This document shows positions 15,602-24,627 of a stretch of 64,000 nt of DNA, piece by piece. The DNA comes from Falsiroseomonas sp051860665. GTDB lineage: Bacteria; Pseudomonadota; Alphaproteobacteria; Acetobacterales; Acetobacteraceae. The notes under the pieces are model-generated. The model was not told where the DNA came from, searched no databases, and saw only the letters and a program-made list of their open reading frames with translations. Numbering within the stretch: the stretch's first letter is position 1; each line of letters starts with the position of its first letter. Location of the stretch: positions 1 through 64,000 of the forward strand of contig NZ_JBHYDM010000003.1 in NCBI RefSeq assembly GCF_051860665.1, in the 5' to 3' direction. The position numbers and the translations under genes were made by a program.

Positions 15602-17274
15602 GCCTCGTATCCGTATTCGCGCTTCGCCACTTCCGCCGTCACGAAGCCGAGGCGCAGGTCACGCGCCACGTCCTCCCTCGCCCGCTGCTTCGGATCCCCC
15701 CATCCGCCGCCGCCGGGGCTTTCCAGGCGCAGCCGCTGGCCCTGCTGCAGCTTCACGCCGACGATCTTGCTGGCCATGGGCGGCGTCTGCCAGCCGGTGC
15801 CGTCCTGCCAGGCGAAGGTGTTCAGCGCGCCCTCGCTGCCGCCGGTCACACCGAAGGGCGCGTAGCGACCGCGCTCGCCCAGCAGCGCCACTTCCGTGGT
15901 GCCGGGCGACAGCGCCTCGATCTCATAGACCGCGCCGACGCCGCCGCGATGCAGCCCGGCGCCGCCACTGTCCGGCCGCAGCGCCCATTGCGTGAACATC
16001 ACGGGATAGGCGGCCTCCATGATCTCCGCCGGCGGAATCGTCGCGGTGGAGATCGGATTGTTCGCGTGGTGCAGCCCATCCGTCTCCGGATTGCCGCCGA
16101 GCCCGCCGCCGAAGAAGGAGAACATCACCCAGCGCGTGCCGTCCTGCCGCTGGCCGGAGAGCGACAGCGCATTGATGGTGCCGAAGGGCGCCGCCGTGGC
16201 GCGTTCCGGCACCGCCTTGCCGAGCGCGCCGAAGATCACGCCGATCAGTCGCAGGATCGTCTCGGTATAGCCGGCCACAGGCCGCGGCGGACCGACGGCC
16301 AGAAGCGAATTGTCGGGGATCACGAAGTCGATCGGCCGCAGCACGCCGGCATTGGCGGGCACATCCGGGAAGGCGTGCTTCAGCGCGACGTAGCAGGCGG
16401 CCACTGACGTGGCGTAGCTGATATTGATCGGGCCGAGGCAAGCCGCGGAACTGCGCGAAAAATCGAGCGTCATCCGCCCGCCCTGCACCGTCATGTCCAG
16501 CGCGATGGTCAGCCGCTCATCCGTCACGCCGTCATTGTCGAGGTAGTCCTCGAAGGCGTAGTGGCCATCCGGCAGCGCCTCGACCTCCGCCTGCATCAGC
16601 GCGGCGGCACGGTCGGCCAGCGCGCCGAAGGCGGCCTGCACCACATCGTCACCGGTATCGTCGAGCAGTTCCAGCAGCCGGCGCTCGCCGAGGTCCAGCG
16701 CATTGAGCTGGCCGTTGAGGTCGCCCCAATTGGACTGCGGCACGCGCGAATTCGCGCTCAGGATATCGAGGATGTCCTGCTGGATCACGCCGGCGCGGAA
16801 CAGCTTCACGGGCGGGAAGCGCACGCCTTCCTGGTGGCTTTCGGTCGCGCGCGGATTGTAGTTGCCGGGCACATTGCCGCCGATGTCGAGCCAGTGGCCG
16901 ACACTCGCCAGCCAGCAGAACAGCTTTCCGGAACGGAACACGGGGCGCACCAGCCGGAAATCGTTGAGGTGGGTGCCGCCCTCATAAGGGTCGTTGAAGA
17001 TGAAGGTATCGCCGGGCTCCAGCCCCGCGCCGGCCTGCACGCGCTTGATCACGGCCTGGACGGCAAACGACATGGCGCCAACGAAAATGGGCAGGCCCTT
17101 GGTGCCCTGCACCAGCGTGGCGCCGGTCTCGGCCTGGTACAGCCCGTGGCAGGCGTCGCGCGCCTCCGCGATGATGGGATTGAAGGCGCTGCGGTAGAGC
17201 GTCGCATCCATCTCATCGGCGATCTGTTCCAGCCGTCCCTTGAGGACAGCCAGCGTGACGGCATCCAGACTCAT
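15598..17274 (-). CDS. hyuB: Hydantoinase/oxoprolinase subunit B (HyuB type)
   Basis: 558 residues, typical for HyuB. It begins with the family pattern LAVLKGRLEQIADEMDATL. Further landmarks are GDTFIFNDPYEGGTHLNDF, a DNGVTDERLTIAL block and the glycine-rich ending SPGGGGWGDPKQRAREDV. It pairs with HyuA, encoded immediately downstream with a 4-base overlap, and itself overlaps the MmgE/PrpD gene. HyuB supplies the second catalytic subunit of the ATP-dependent cyclic-amide hydrolase. No deviation from family length or order is seen. Confidence 0.92.
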   Translation of the reverse strand: MSLDAVTLAVLKGRLEQIADEMDATLYRSAFNPIIAEARDACHGLYQAETGATLVQGTKGLPIFVGAMSFAVQAVIKRVQAGAGLEPGDTFIFNDPYEGGTHLNDFRLVRPVFRSGKLFCWLASVGHWLDIGGNVPGNYNPRATESHQEGVRFPPVKLFRAGVIQQDILDILSANSRVPQSNWGDLNGQLNALDLGERRLLELLDDTGDDVVQAAFGALADRAAALMQAEVEALPDGHYAFEDYLDNDGVTDERLTIALDMTVQGGRMTLDFSRSSAACLGPINISYATSVAACYVALKHAFPDVPANAGVLRPIDFVIPDNSLLAVGPPRPVAGYTETILRLIGVIFGALGKAVPERATAAPFGTINALSLSGQRQDGTRWVMFSFFGGGLGGNPETDGLHHANNPISTATIPPAEIMEAAYPVMFTQWALRPDSGGAGLHRGGVGAVYEIEALSPGTTEVALLGERGRYAPFGVTGGSEGALNTFAWQDGTGWQTPPMASKIVGVKLQQGQRLRLESPGGGGWGDPKQRAREDVARDLRLGFVTAEVAKREYGYEA

Positions 17275-18662
17275 GATTTCAACAGTTCCACCAATGCGGA
17301 GGCCTCGGTATGCGGCCCCATTCCCATCACTGCGCCTTCGATTGCCGCGGCGCGTTCGCGGCCATAGACCGGGTCGGTCAATTCATGGAATTTCTCGCGC
17401 ACCTCGGCCTCGGTGAAAGGGTCCTCGGTGTCGCCGCGATTCGTCGTCACCTCGGCCACATGGCGCGTGCCGTCCTGCATCGTGACGGTGACGCGCGCGG
17501 GGCGCAGGCCCGGCAGCTGCGCCGTCATCGCCGCTTCCTCATCAACGTTGACGCGCGAGGCCAGCGCCAGGATCTCGGGATTCTCGCGAGCTGGTCCGCG
17601 GAAGGCCGGCACGGTCGCCGCGCCGTGGACGATGAAGGTGGCCAGCGCGAAGGGAATGCTGAACTTCGCGGCCAGCATGTTCGGCGCCGCGGGGCTGTCG
17701 AGCTGCGCGGCCCAGACATAGGTCTGCACGGCAATGGACTTCACCTGCGCCGGGTCCAGCTTGCCGGTGCTGGCCGTGATGCGCGCCAGCGCGTCCAGCG
17801 CCCCATGCGTGTAGCGGCAGGCGGCGTGGCGCTTGAAGTAGTTGCGCGCCACTTCCCAACGCGTGCCGAGCTCCGCCACCATCTCCTCCGGCCGGAAATC
17901 GCTGGCCGAAACCTTGCCGAAGATGGTGGCGACACCGTCGCGCTCCGCCTCGAAGCCCGCACGCGCCAGGTCCCAGACCGTCAGGCCGAGCATATTGGAG
18001 ACGCCGGCATAGGTGTTCCGCACCGTGCCGCCTTCCAGCATGTTGTTGCGCGAGGTCGCGAGGCCGAGGGAGGAGGCCATGTTGATGACGCCGCGGAACT
18101 CCGCCGCGCTGCCTCCATGCAACTTGGCTACAGCCACGGCCGCGCCAAGCGTGCCCCAGGTGCCGTGGGGATGCATCGCGACATTCAGCTTGCTCGCGAT
18201 GCCGACGCGGCTGCCCATCTCGTAGCCCAGCGCCAGCGCCATCAGGAATCCAGCACCATCGCCACGCGGCGCGGCCAGCAGCGCCGGCACCACATGGATG
18301 GCCGGGTGGCCGCGGGCGTACTGATTGCCCTCGTCCAGTTCCAGCATGGTGCCGGCGGTGCCGTTGAGGAAGGCGGCGGTGCCGGGCCGTGCGCCGCCGG
18401 CGAAGCCGATCACGGGCGAATCGCCGCCGCCCTCGCGCGCGATCATCCGCGCGGCGAGCGCCTGCGTCTCGGCCTCCTGCGCACCGGCCGCGATGGCGCC
18501 GATGCAGTCCAGCAGCGCAAGCCGCGTGCGCTGCGCCACCTCCGCCGGCAGATCCGCGAAACGCGCGCGCGCCGCGAAGCCGGCCCATTCGCCGAGCCAG
18601 GAGGGCGGCGGCGCGGCAAGCAGCGTGGAGGCGGGCTCGACGCCCGGCGTCACCATGGCCAT
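17271..18662 (-). CDS. MmgE/PrpD family protein
   Basis: 463 residues, the normal length of 2-methylcitrate dehydratase-like proteins. It contains the family segments LALLDCIGAIAAG, LNGTAGTMLELDEGNQYARG, HPHGTWGTLGAAVAVAKL and KRHAACRYTHGALDAL. Family members dehydrate or isomerise hydroxy-tricarboxylates (PrpD, cis-aconitate decarboxylase), but many operon-borne homologues in this group of bacteria have unknown substrates. No prpB or prpC is nearby, so propionate metabolism is unlikely. It is the first enzyme gene after the ABC importer (16-base gap) and overlaps hyuB by 4 bases. Confidence 0.88.
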   Translation of the reverse strand: MAMVTPGVEPASTLLAAPPPSWLGEWAGFAARARFADLPAEVAQRTRLALLDCIGAIAAGAQEAETQALAARMIAREGGGDSPVIGFAGGARPGTAAFLNGTAGTMLELDEGNQYARGHPAIHVVPALLAAPRGDGAGFLMALALGYEMGSRVGIASKLNVAMHPHGTWGTLGAAVAVAKLHGGSAAEFRGVINMASSLGLATSRNNMLEGGTVRNTYAGVSNMLGLTVWDLARAGFEAERDGVATIFGKVSASDFRPEEMVAELGTRWEVARNYFKRHAACRYTHGALDALARITASTGKLDPAQVKSIAVQTYVWAAQLDSPAAPNMLAAKFSIPFALATFIVHGAATVPAFRGPARENPEILALASRVNVDEEAAMTAQLPGLRPARVTVTMQDGTRHVAEVTTNRGDTEDPFTEAEVREKFHELTDPVYGRERAAAIEGAVMGMGPHTEASALVELLKS

Positions 18663-18678
18663 CTGGCTTTTTCCTTCC

Positions 18679-19380
18679 CTACAATCCGAGATAGGCGCGC
18701 TTCAGTTCCGGATTCTCGCGCACCTCGGCCGCGCGGCCGGCGAGCGCGAAGACGCCGTGTTCCAGCACATAGGCACGATCCGCGATATCGAGCGATTGCG
18801 CGACATTCTGCTCCACCAGCATGATCGCCAGGCCCTCGCCATGCAGCCGGCGGATCAGCGCGAACATCTCCTCCACCAGCAGGGGCGAGAGGCCGAGCGA
18901 GGGCTCGTCCAGGATCAGCAGTTTTGGCTCGGCCATCATGCCACGACCAATCGCGAGCATCTGCTGCTCGCCACCCGAAAGCGTGCCCGCCGCCTGCGCC
19001 ACGCGTTCGCGAAGGCGCGGGAAAGTGGCAAAGACCTTCTCCAGGTTCTTCGCGCGGTTCGCCTTGGCGCGGCGATAGGAGCCGAGCTCCAGGTTCTCGC
19101 GCACGTTCAGATTGGGAAAGATCTTGCGGCCTTCCGGCACCTGGATCAGGCCGCGCGCCATCACCTGCGCCGGCGAGAGGCCGGTGATGCGCTCGCCGCC
19201 AAACCGCACCTCGCCGCCGCGCGGCTTCACCAGGCCGGAGAGCACCATGTTCAGCGTGGTCTTGCCCGCGCCGTTGGAGCCCAACACGGCCACGATCTCC
19301 CCCGCCGTGACGTCGAGCGAGACGCCCTCCAGCACGCGCGTCAGCCCATAGCCCGCGACCAGGTCCCGCACCTCAAGCAT
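18679..19380 (-). CDS. livF: Branched-chain-type ABC transporter ATP-binding protein (LivF)
   Basis: A 233-residue ABC ATPase: Walker A GSNGAGKTT, signature LSGGEQQMLAIGRGM, Walker B LLILDEPSLGLSP and a downstream switch His region. Length and sequence style match LivF, the smaller of the two ATPases of the HAAT (hydrophobic amino acid) importers. Its start lies within the end of livG. With LivG, LivM, LivH and the binding protein it makes a complete importer, whose substrate is probably the compound handled by the enzymes encoded downstream rather than leucine. Confidence 0.93.
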   Translation of the reverse strand: MLEVRDLVAGYGLTRVLEGVSLDVTAGEIVAVLGSNGAGKTTLNMVLSGLVKPRGGEVRFGGERITGLSPAQVMARGLIQVPEGRKIFPNLNVRENLELGSYRRAKANRAKNLEKVFATFPRLRERVAQAAGTLSGGEQQMLAIGRGMMAEPKLLILDEPSLGLSPLLVEEMFALIRRLHGEGLAIMLVEQNVAQSLDIADRAYVLEHGVFALAGRAAEVRENPELKRAYLGL

Positions 19381-20119
19381 GTGCGCCTCCCGTCAGCCGG
19401 CTTGCGGCGCCATGGCCGAGATAGGCTTCCACCACCGCGGGCGTCGCCACCACCTCGGCCGGCGTGCCGCTGGCGATGATGCGGCCCTGGGCCAGCACAT
19501 GAACGGATTCACACAGGTTCATCACCGCCTGCATGACGTGCTCGATCATCAGCACCGTCACGCCGGAATCGCGGATGGCGCGCACCACGGGGACGATGTC
19601 GCGCACCTCGCTGGGGTTGAGGCCCGCCAACACCTCATCCAGCAGCAGCAGCTTGGGTTGGGTGGCCAGCGCCTTGCCGAGCTCCACGCGCTTGCGACCG
19701 GACACCGTCAGGGCGGCGGCGGGCTTGTCCAGTTCCGCCGTGAGGCCGACCTGCTCCGCCACCTGCTCGGCGAGGGCGATGGCATCCGCGCGGCGCTTGT
19801 GGCGCAGGAAGGCGCCGACCGCGATATTCTCCCGCACGCTCAGCCCGGCGAAGGGCTGCACGATCTGGAAGGTGCGGGACAGGCCCTCCGCGGCCAGCAG
19901 ATGCGGCGGGCGCGCGGTGATCTCGGCCCCCTTCCACAGCACCTGGCCGCTGGTCGGCTTCTGGAAGCCGGAGACGATGGCGAAGAGCGTGGTCTTGCCC
20001 GCGCCATTCGGCCCGATCAGCCCGGTGATGCTGCCCTCGGCCACCTCGAAGCTGGCATCGGAGACGGCGAGCAGCCCGCCGAAGCGCATCGAGATGTTGC
20101 GAACCTGCAGGAAGCTCAT
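19373..20119 (-). CDS. livG: Branched-chain-type ABC transporter ATP-binding protein (LivG)
   Basis: 248 residues from the ATG at 20119, which overlaps the livM stop (ATGA); a GTG nine bases upstream is the alternative. Walker A is GPNGAGKTT, Walker B LLLLDEVLAGLNP. The signature region reads LTVSGRKRVELGKAL, the relaxed form common in LivG rather than LSGGQ. The C terminus includes the LivG-type tail ASGTPAEVVATPAVVEAYLG. It is the second nucleotide-binding subunit of the importer. Confidence 0.93.
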   Translation of the reverse strand: MSFLQVRNISMRFGGLLAVSDASFEVAEGSITGLIGPNGAGKTTLFAIVSGFQKPTSGQVLWKGAEITARPPHLLAAEGLSRTFQIVQPFAGLSVRENIAVGAFLRHKRRADAIALAEQVAEQVGLTAELDKPAAALTVSGRKRVELGKALATQPKLLLLDEVLAGLNPSEVRDIVPVVRAIRDSGVTVLMIEHVMQAVMNLCESVHVLAQGRIIASGTPAEVVATPAVVEAYLGHGAASRLTGGAHA

Positions 20120-21057
20120 CGGCGCCACCGCAGGAAGCGCAGCAGATGTCGTGGCGGATAGCGCACCACCAGGATCAGCAGCACGCCGAAGATCACCAGG
20201 TCGATGCCGGGAATGCGGCCCACCATCATGCGCGTGAGTTCCGCCAGAGTATGCAGGATGACCGCGCCGATGACGGGGCCGAAGACGGTCCCTGCCCCGC
20301 CGATGATCGGCGCCAGCAGCGCCTCCACCGAGATCCAGGTGCCATAGGCGATGGTGCTGTCGAGATAGAGGAAATACTGCGCATAGAGCCCGCCCGCCGC
20401 ACCGGTCATGGCCGCCGAGAGCGTGATGGCCGAGAGCTTCACCCGCAGCGCATCCACGCCGACGGCGCGCGCCGCTTCCTCATTCTCCCGCACCGCGACC
20501 AGCTGCGCGCCGAGGCGCGAGCGTTCGAGCGCGCGCGTGATCAGCAAGGCAACGACCACCAGCGCCAGCACCACCAGGTAGAACCAGCCGCGCGAGGCGA
20601 ACTGGAAATTGGCGGCGCGCTGGTCCAGCGGGATCAGCAGCCCCGCCGCCCCGCCGGTGAAGGCCGCAGCATTGGCCAGCACCCGGAAGACCTCCGCGAA
20701 GGCCAGCGTGACCAGCGCAAAATAGCTGCCGCGCAGGCCGGAGCGGAAGGAGAGGAAACCGATCACCCAGCCCACCAGCGCCGCCAGCGCGATGCCGGCC
20801 AGGAAGGTGATGTAGGGGTTCACGCCATAGCGCACCTGCAGCACCGCGGCCGCATAGGCGCCCGTGCCGAAGAAGGCCGCATGGCCGAAGGAATACTGCC
20901 CGCCGAAGCCGCCGAGGATGTTCCAGCCCTGGGCGGCGAGGCAGAGGATCAGCGTGAAGATGGAAAAATTCAGCAGCGTGCCGGCGGTGACGAAAAGCGG
21001 CAGCAGCGCCGCGATCGCGCCGAACAGCAGGATGGGCCAGACATCGCGCGCCGTCAT
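20116..21057 (-). CDS. livM: Branched-chain-type ABC transporter permease (LivM)
   Basis: A 313-residue integral membrane protein with about nine hydrophobic segments. The LivM landmark GHAAFFGTGAYAAA lies near residue 58, and a cytoplasmic EAA-like loop ENEEAARAVGVDALRVKL near residue 193 contacts the ATPase. The ATG at 21057 overlaps the livH stop. It forms the heterodimeric channel with LivH. Confidence 0.92.
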   Translation of the reverse strand: MTARDVWPILLFGAIAALLPLFVTAGTLLNFSIFTLILCLAAQGWNILGGFGGQYSFGHAAFFGTGAYAAAVLQVRYGVNPYITFLAGIALAALVGWVIGFLSFRSGLRGSYFALVTLAFAEVFRVLANAAAFTGGAAGLLIPLDQRAANFQFASRGWFYLVVLALVVVALLITRALERSRLGAQLVAVRENEEAARAVGVDALRVKLSAITLSAAMTGAAGGLYAQYFLYLDSTIAYGTWISVEALLAPIIGGAGTVFGPVIGAVILHTLAELTRMMVGRIPGIDLVIFGVLLILVVRYPPRHLLRFLRWRR

Positions 21058-21905
21058 GCGCGCGCTCCGAACAGGCCGGTCGGCTTGAACAGCAGCACCA
21101 GGATGAAGATCACGAAGATGCCGAGCTGGCCGAGGCTGTCGCCGAGATAGAGGCCCGAGAGCGACTCCACCACGCCGATCACCAGCCCGCCCAGCAGCGC
21201 GCCGGGCACGCTGCCCATGCCGCCCAGCACGACGATGGTGAAGGCCACCAGCACGAAGGCATTGCCGACGCGCGGATTCACATAGAAGGACGGCAGCAGC
21301 AGGCAGGCGGCCACAGCCAGGCAGGCCGTGCCGATGCCGAAGGTCACGGCATAGACATGGCCGACATCGATGCCGACCAGCGCCGCGCCCGTGCGTTCCT
21401 TCGCCACGGCGCGAATCGCGCGCCCGGTATCCGTCATCCGCAGCAGCACGAAGAGAACGGCCGCGACCACGAAGGCCACGCCGAAGCCGACCAGGCGCGG
21501 GAAGGACAGCAGCATCGGCCCGGCCTCCACCACCTCCATCGCATAATCGACCTGCACGGAGAGGGTGTCGGAGCGGAAGATCGCCAGCATGGCGTTCTCC
21601 AGCACGATCGAAAGGCCGAGCGTGACCAGGAGGATATTCTGGTCATTGCCGCCGCTCGCCGGGCCGATCACCAGCCGCTGCACGCCGTAGCCGAGGGCGA
21701 AGAATAGCGGCACCAGCGGCAGGATGGCGACATAGGGATCCAGCCCGAAGGCGGCCCAGCACACCCAGGCGGCATACATGGCCAGCGTCAGCAGCGCGCC
21801 ATGCGCGAAGTTGATGATGTGCAGCACGCCATAGACCAGGGTCAGGCCCAGGGCGACGAGTCCGTAGACGGCACCGGTGAGGAGGCCGTTCGCCACGGCC
21901 TCCAT
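21054..21905 (-). CDS. livH: Branched-chain-type ABC transporter permease (LivH)
   Basis: 283 residues from the ATG at 21905. An in-frame TTG at 21938, directly after the binding-protein stop, is the longer alternative. The ATG is preferred because the product then begins MEAVANGLLTGAVYGLVALG, the usual LivH N terminus. Other landmarks are TLVYGVLHIINFAHGALL and the loop AVAKERTGAALVGIDVGH. There are about eight transmembrane segments. It is the channel partner of LivM. Confidence 0.9.
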   Translation of the reverse strand: MEAVANGLLTGAVYGLVALGLTLVYGVLHIINFAHGALLTLAMYAAWVCWAAFGLDPYVAILPLVPLFFALGYGVQRLVIGPASGGNDQNILLVTLGLSIVLENAMLAIFRSDTLSVQVDYAMEVVEAGPMLLSFPRLVGFGVAFVVAAVLFVLLRMTDTGRAIRAVAKERTGAALVGIDVGHVYAVTFGIGTACLAVAACLLLPSFYVNPRVGNAFVLVAFTIVVLGGMGSVPGALLGGLVIGVVESLSGLYLGDSLGQLGIFVIFILVLLFKPTGLFGARA

Positions 21906-21938
21906 CACGATCTCAGGTGGAAAGGACCGCAAGATCAA

Positions 21939-23165
21939 TCAGGCCGGCCAGGGGAAGACGGCCTGGGCGTCGGCGAAATCGGTCGGGAAGATCACCTTGA
22001 TGTCGTTGCCCTGCACCTGGGTGTTCACCGCCTGGCCGGCCTGGTTCTGGCCATTGACGAAATTGGTCGGGCCATAGGGCATGATGTGGCGGTCGAACCT
22101 GCCATCGGTCGCGGCCAGCGCCTCGGTCACCTTGGCGCGGTCGGCCGCACCCGCACGCTCCAGCGCATCGGCCACCAGCATCACGGCGGAGTAGTTCATC
22201 GGCGTGTTGTAGAGCCAGAAGCGCCCCTGCGCCTCCACCTGCCGGCGCAGCTCCGCGGTCTTCGGCTTGCGCGGATCGGCCCAGTGATTCACGTCCATCA
22301 CCAGGTTCGCCGCTTCCGGGAATTCGCGCACGAAGCGGAAGTTGGAGGCCGCGCCGTTCAGCACGCAGTAGATGCCCTTCGGCCGGATGCGGCGCTGCTG
22401 CAGCGTGCGGCTCAGCAGCACGAATTCGGCGTAGTAGCTGGAGGGGATGATCAGGTCCGGGTTCAGGCTGCGGATGCGCAGCGCGATATTGGACATGTCG
22501 CGCGCCGGAGTCGGATGGCTGATCGTCTCCAGCACCTCGAATCCGCGCTTCGGCAGTTCGGCCTGCATCAGCCGCGCCATGCCCGAGCCGAAGAGCCCGT
22601 CCTCATGGACCACCACAACGGTCTTCGCCGGCTTGCCCGCCGCGTCGTTCAGCTTGACCAGGTTGTCCAGCGCCGCCGCGGTGATGCTGCCGAAGCCCGG
22701 TGAGAAGCGGAAGGTGTTCTTCAGCCCGCGCGTGACGATGGCATCCGAGACGCCGACATCGGCCACATAGGGCAGGTCGTAGCGCGAGGCGGCCTGGGAG
22801 GAGGCGAGGCAGATCGGGCTGGCGAAGCCGCCGACCACGGCCACCACGCCTTCCGCCTGCATGCGCTCCACCTCGGCCGTGCCGCCCTCGGGCGAGGAGC
22901 GGGCATCGCCGAAGACCATCTGGATCGGCGCGCCACCGAGGGCCTTGATGCCGCCGGTCGCATTGATCTCGGCAATCGCGAGCTCCGCGCCCAGGCGGCC
23001 ATATTCGCCGTCCTGCGCCAGGGCGCCGGTCACGGGCTGCAGGATGCCGAGCTTGATGGCGGCCGGCTGGGCGCGCAGCAGGCCCGGCGCGGCCAGGGCG
23101 CCCAGGGAGGCTCCGGCAGCCCCCAGCAGCACGGCGCGGCGGGAGGGCAGGAATGCGTTCGGCAT
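21939..23165 (-). CDS. Branched-chain-type ABC transporter substrate-binding protein
   Basis: 408 residues from the ATG at 23165, preceded by AGGGGA. A twin-arginine-type signal (SRRAVLLGAAGASLGALAAP) ends near residue 30. The mature part has the Peripla_BP_6 pattern IKLGILQPVTGALAQDGEYG and NATGGIKALGGAPIQMVFGD. It is the first gene of the eleven-gene operon and directly abuts livH. Placement before mmgE/prpD, hyuBA and the oxidoreductases suggests it captures the substrate of that pathway, with ligand identity open. The Tat-type signal is inferred from the RR motif. Confidence 0.9.
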   Translation of the reverse strand: MPNAFLPSRRAVLLGAAGASLGALAAPGLLRAQPAAIKLGILQPVTGALAQDGEYGRLGAELAIAEINATGGIKALGGAPIQMVFGDARSSPEGGTAEVERMQAEGVVAVVGGFASPICLASSQAASRYDLPYVADVGVSDAIVTRGLKNTFRFSPGFGSITAAALDNLVKLNDAAGKPAKTVVVVHEDGLFGSGMARLMQAELPKRGFEVLETISHPTPARDMSNIALRIRSLNPDLIIPSSYYAEFVLLSRTLQQRRIRPKGIYCVLNGAASNFRFVREFPEAANLVMDVNHWADPRKPKTAELRRQVEAQGRFWLYNTPMNYSAVMLVADALERAGAADRAKVTEALAATDGRFDRHIMPYGPTNFVNGQNQAGQAVNTQVQGNDIKVIFPTDFADAQAVFPWPA

Positions 23166-23404
23166 CGTCTCGGTCCCCTGTTGGTGATCCCTGTGGCGCG
23201 GCACCCCCGCGTTGGGCCGATATCTGCGCTGCCGCGCTCTTTTCGGCAAGCTGTCCGGACAAGCCGGCTGCGTCCTGCCGGCACAGGCTGCCGCCGCGCA
23301 AGGCAGGCTGCCGCATGATGGGGCAGCTTCCGCCGCGCGTTGACGCCCGCCGCGCCTGCCCGTAACCCCAGCCCCATCAACAACAGCCCGGGAAGGTCAC
23401 GCCG
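23166..23404. promoter_or_regulatory. Divergent intergenic region upstream of the eleven-gene operon
   Basis: 239 bases between the binding-protein gene (minus) and a small plus-strand gene. A plausible sigma70-like pair on the plus strand is TTGACG at 23340-23345 and TAACCC at 23363-23368, 17 bases apart, 37 bases before the small gene. No clear minus-strand promoter or operator was recognised. Confidence 0.35.
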
Positions 23405-23596
23405 ATGCGCTCGCATGAGGGCCAGTTCTCCGACAACCGCCCCATCAAACGGTCTCCCCAGGAGAAGCGCCGCCTGCTGGCGGAGTTGAAGGAGACCCTG
23501 GCCGGGATCAAGCCGCACAATTCCCCCAGCCTCCGCACCACGCTTCTGGCGCGGATCAAGGAGCTGGAGGCGGAGCTGGCGCCGGAACGCAAGTAG
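23405..23596 (+). CDS. Small conserved-looking charged protein of unknown function
   Basis: 63 residues, hydrophilic and highly charged. The second half (RRLLAELKETLAGIKPHN, then LLARIKELEAELAPERK) looks helical with leucine spacing suited to a short coiled coil. GGAAGG lies upstream of the ATG. It ends 6 bases before the DMT transporter gene, so the two are probably co-transcribed. I do not recognise a family. Confidence 0.55.
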   Translation: MRSHEGQFSDNRPIKRSPQEKRRLLAELKETLAGIKPHNSPSLRTTLLARIKELEAELAPERK

Positions 23597-23602
23597 CCCT
23601 GC

Positions 23603-24496
23603 ATGCCGCAGGCGGCGCCCCACCCCCTGGAGAGGCGCCGCCTGCTGGCCGGCATGGGGCTGATGCTGGCCTGCTGCCTGGTCTTCGCCGTGATGGGCGC
23701 CTGCTTCCGCGCCGCGATGCAGGAAGGCCTGCCGGTGCCGCTGGTGCCCTTTGCCCGCGGCGTCTTCACCACCCTGGTCATGCTGCCCTGGCTGCTGCGC
23801 CAAGGCACCGCTGCCCTGGCCACACGCCGCCCCGGCGCCCATGTGGCGCGCTGCGCCGCCGGGTCCTGCAGCTTCATCCTCTCCATGTTCGCGCTGCTCT
23901 GGCTGCCGCTGGCCGATGCGGTGGCGATCCTGCATGCCAAGCCGCTCTGGGCCCTGCCGCTGGCTTTTCTTCTCCTGGGGGAGAGGGTGGGGTGGGATCG
24001 CGCGATCGCGGCGGCGGTCGGATTCGCGGGTGTGCTGGTGATCATCGGGCCGGATGGCGGGCTGGAATGGCCGCCCTCGTCCGGCACGCTGGCGGCGCTG
24101 GCGGGCGGGGCTTCGGGGGCCATGGTGCTGGTGGCGGTGAAGAACCTGTCCTCCACCGAGCCGCCGGCGCGGGTCGTAGCCTGGTATGCCATCTGTTCCG
24201 TAGTCATCTGGGGACCGGTCTCCGCCTTCGTCTGGCAGACCCCGACGCTGGCGGCGCTGCTGCTGCTGATGGCGGGGTCCGCCTGCGCCATATTGGGCGA
24301 CTTCCTGGCCTCCTGGGCCGCGCGGCGCACGCCCGTCGGGCTGCTGGCCCCCATTGAATATGTGCAGATCCCGGCCGCGGCCCTCATCGGCCTGGTGGCC
24401 TTCGGGGAGGCGCCGGGCTGGAGCCTGCTCTGGGGCACGCTCATCATGGTGGCGGCCACCCTCTACCTCGCCCAGCGCAGCCAGCGCGGCGGCTGA
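23603..24496 (+). CDS. DMT-superfamily (EamA) transporter
   Basis: 297 residues with about ten hydrophobic segments in two EamA repeats: the first ends around VAILHAKPLWALPLAFLLLG, the second around VGLLAPIEYVQIPAAALIG. DMT proteins export small metabolites or amino acids; the substrate cannot be assigned. The first segment starts after a short basic N terminus (HPLERRRLLAG), consistent with an inner-membrane protein with a cytoplasmic N terminus. Confidence 0.88.
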   Translation: MPQAAPHPLERRRLLAGMGLMLACCLVFAVMGACFRAAMQEGLPVPLVPFARGVFTTLVMLPWLLRQGTAALATRRPGAHVARCAAGSCSFILSMFALLWLPLADAVAILHAKPLWALPLAFLLLGERVGWDRAIAAAVGFAGVLVIIGPDGGLEWPPSSGTLAALAGGASGAMVLVAVKNLSSTEPPARVVAWYAICSVVIWGPVSAFVWQTPTLAALLLLMAGSACAILGDFLASWAARRTPVGLLAPIEYVQIPAAALIGLVAFGEAPGWSLLWGTLIMVAATLYLAQRSQRGG

Positions 24497-24575
24497 GCTG
24501 CCCAAGGCGCGGTCACGCTGCACGCCCCGAAGGCAGATCGGCCTCTACACAGCCGCCGCGGGGCCTCGCGGGGCG

Positions 24576-24603
24576 GTGACAGGGCGCATTTCCGGGCTAT
24601 GGT
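24576..24603 (+). promoter_or_regulatory. Candidate sigma70-type promoter
   Basis: GTGACA (24576-24581) and TATGGT (24598-24603) are separated by 16 bases, ending 24 bases before the ATG of the NMT1-type binding protein. A strong ribosome-binding site, GAGGAGGA, lies between. This is a visual match only, but the position fits the start of the 24628-30532 gene set. Confidence 0.45.
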
Positions 24604-24627
24604 GCCGCCACCGAGGAGGACCCGCAT

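Noticed and set aside
17271..18662. PrpD of a methylcitrate cycle
   Set aside because: No prpB, prpC or acnD nearby. The gene sits between an ABC importer and hyuB, so only the MmgE/PrpD family name is justified.
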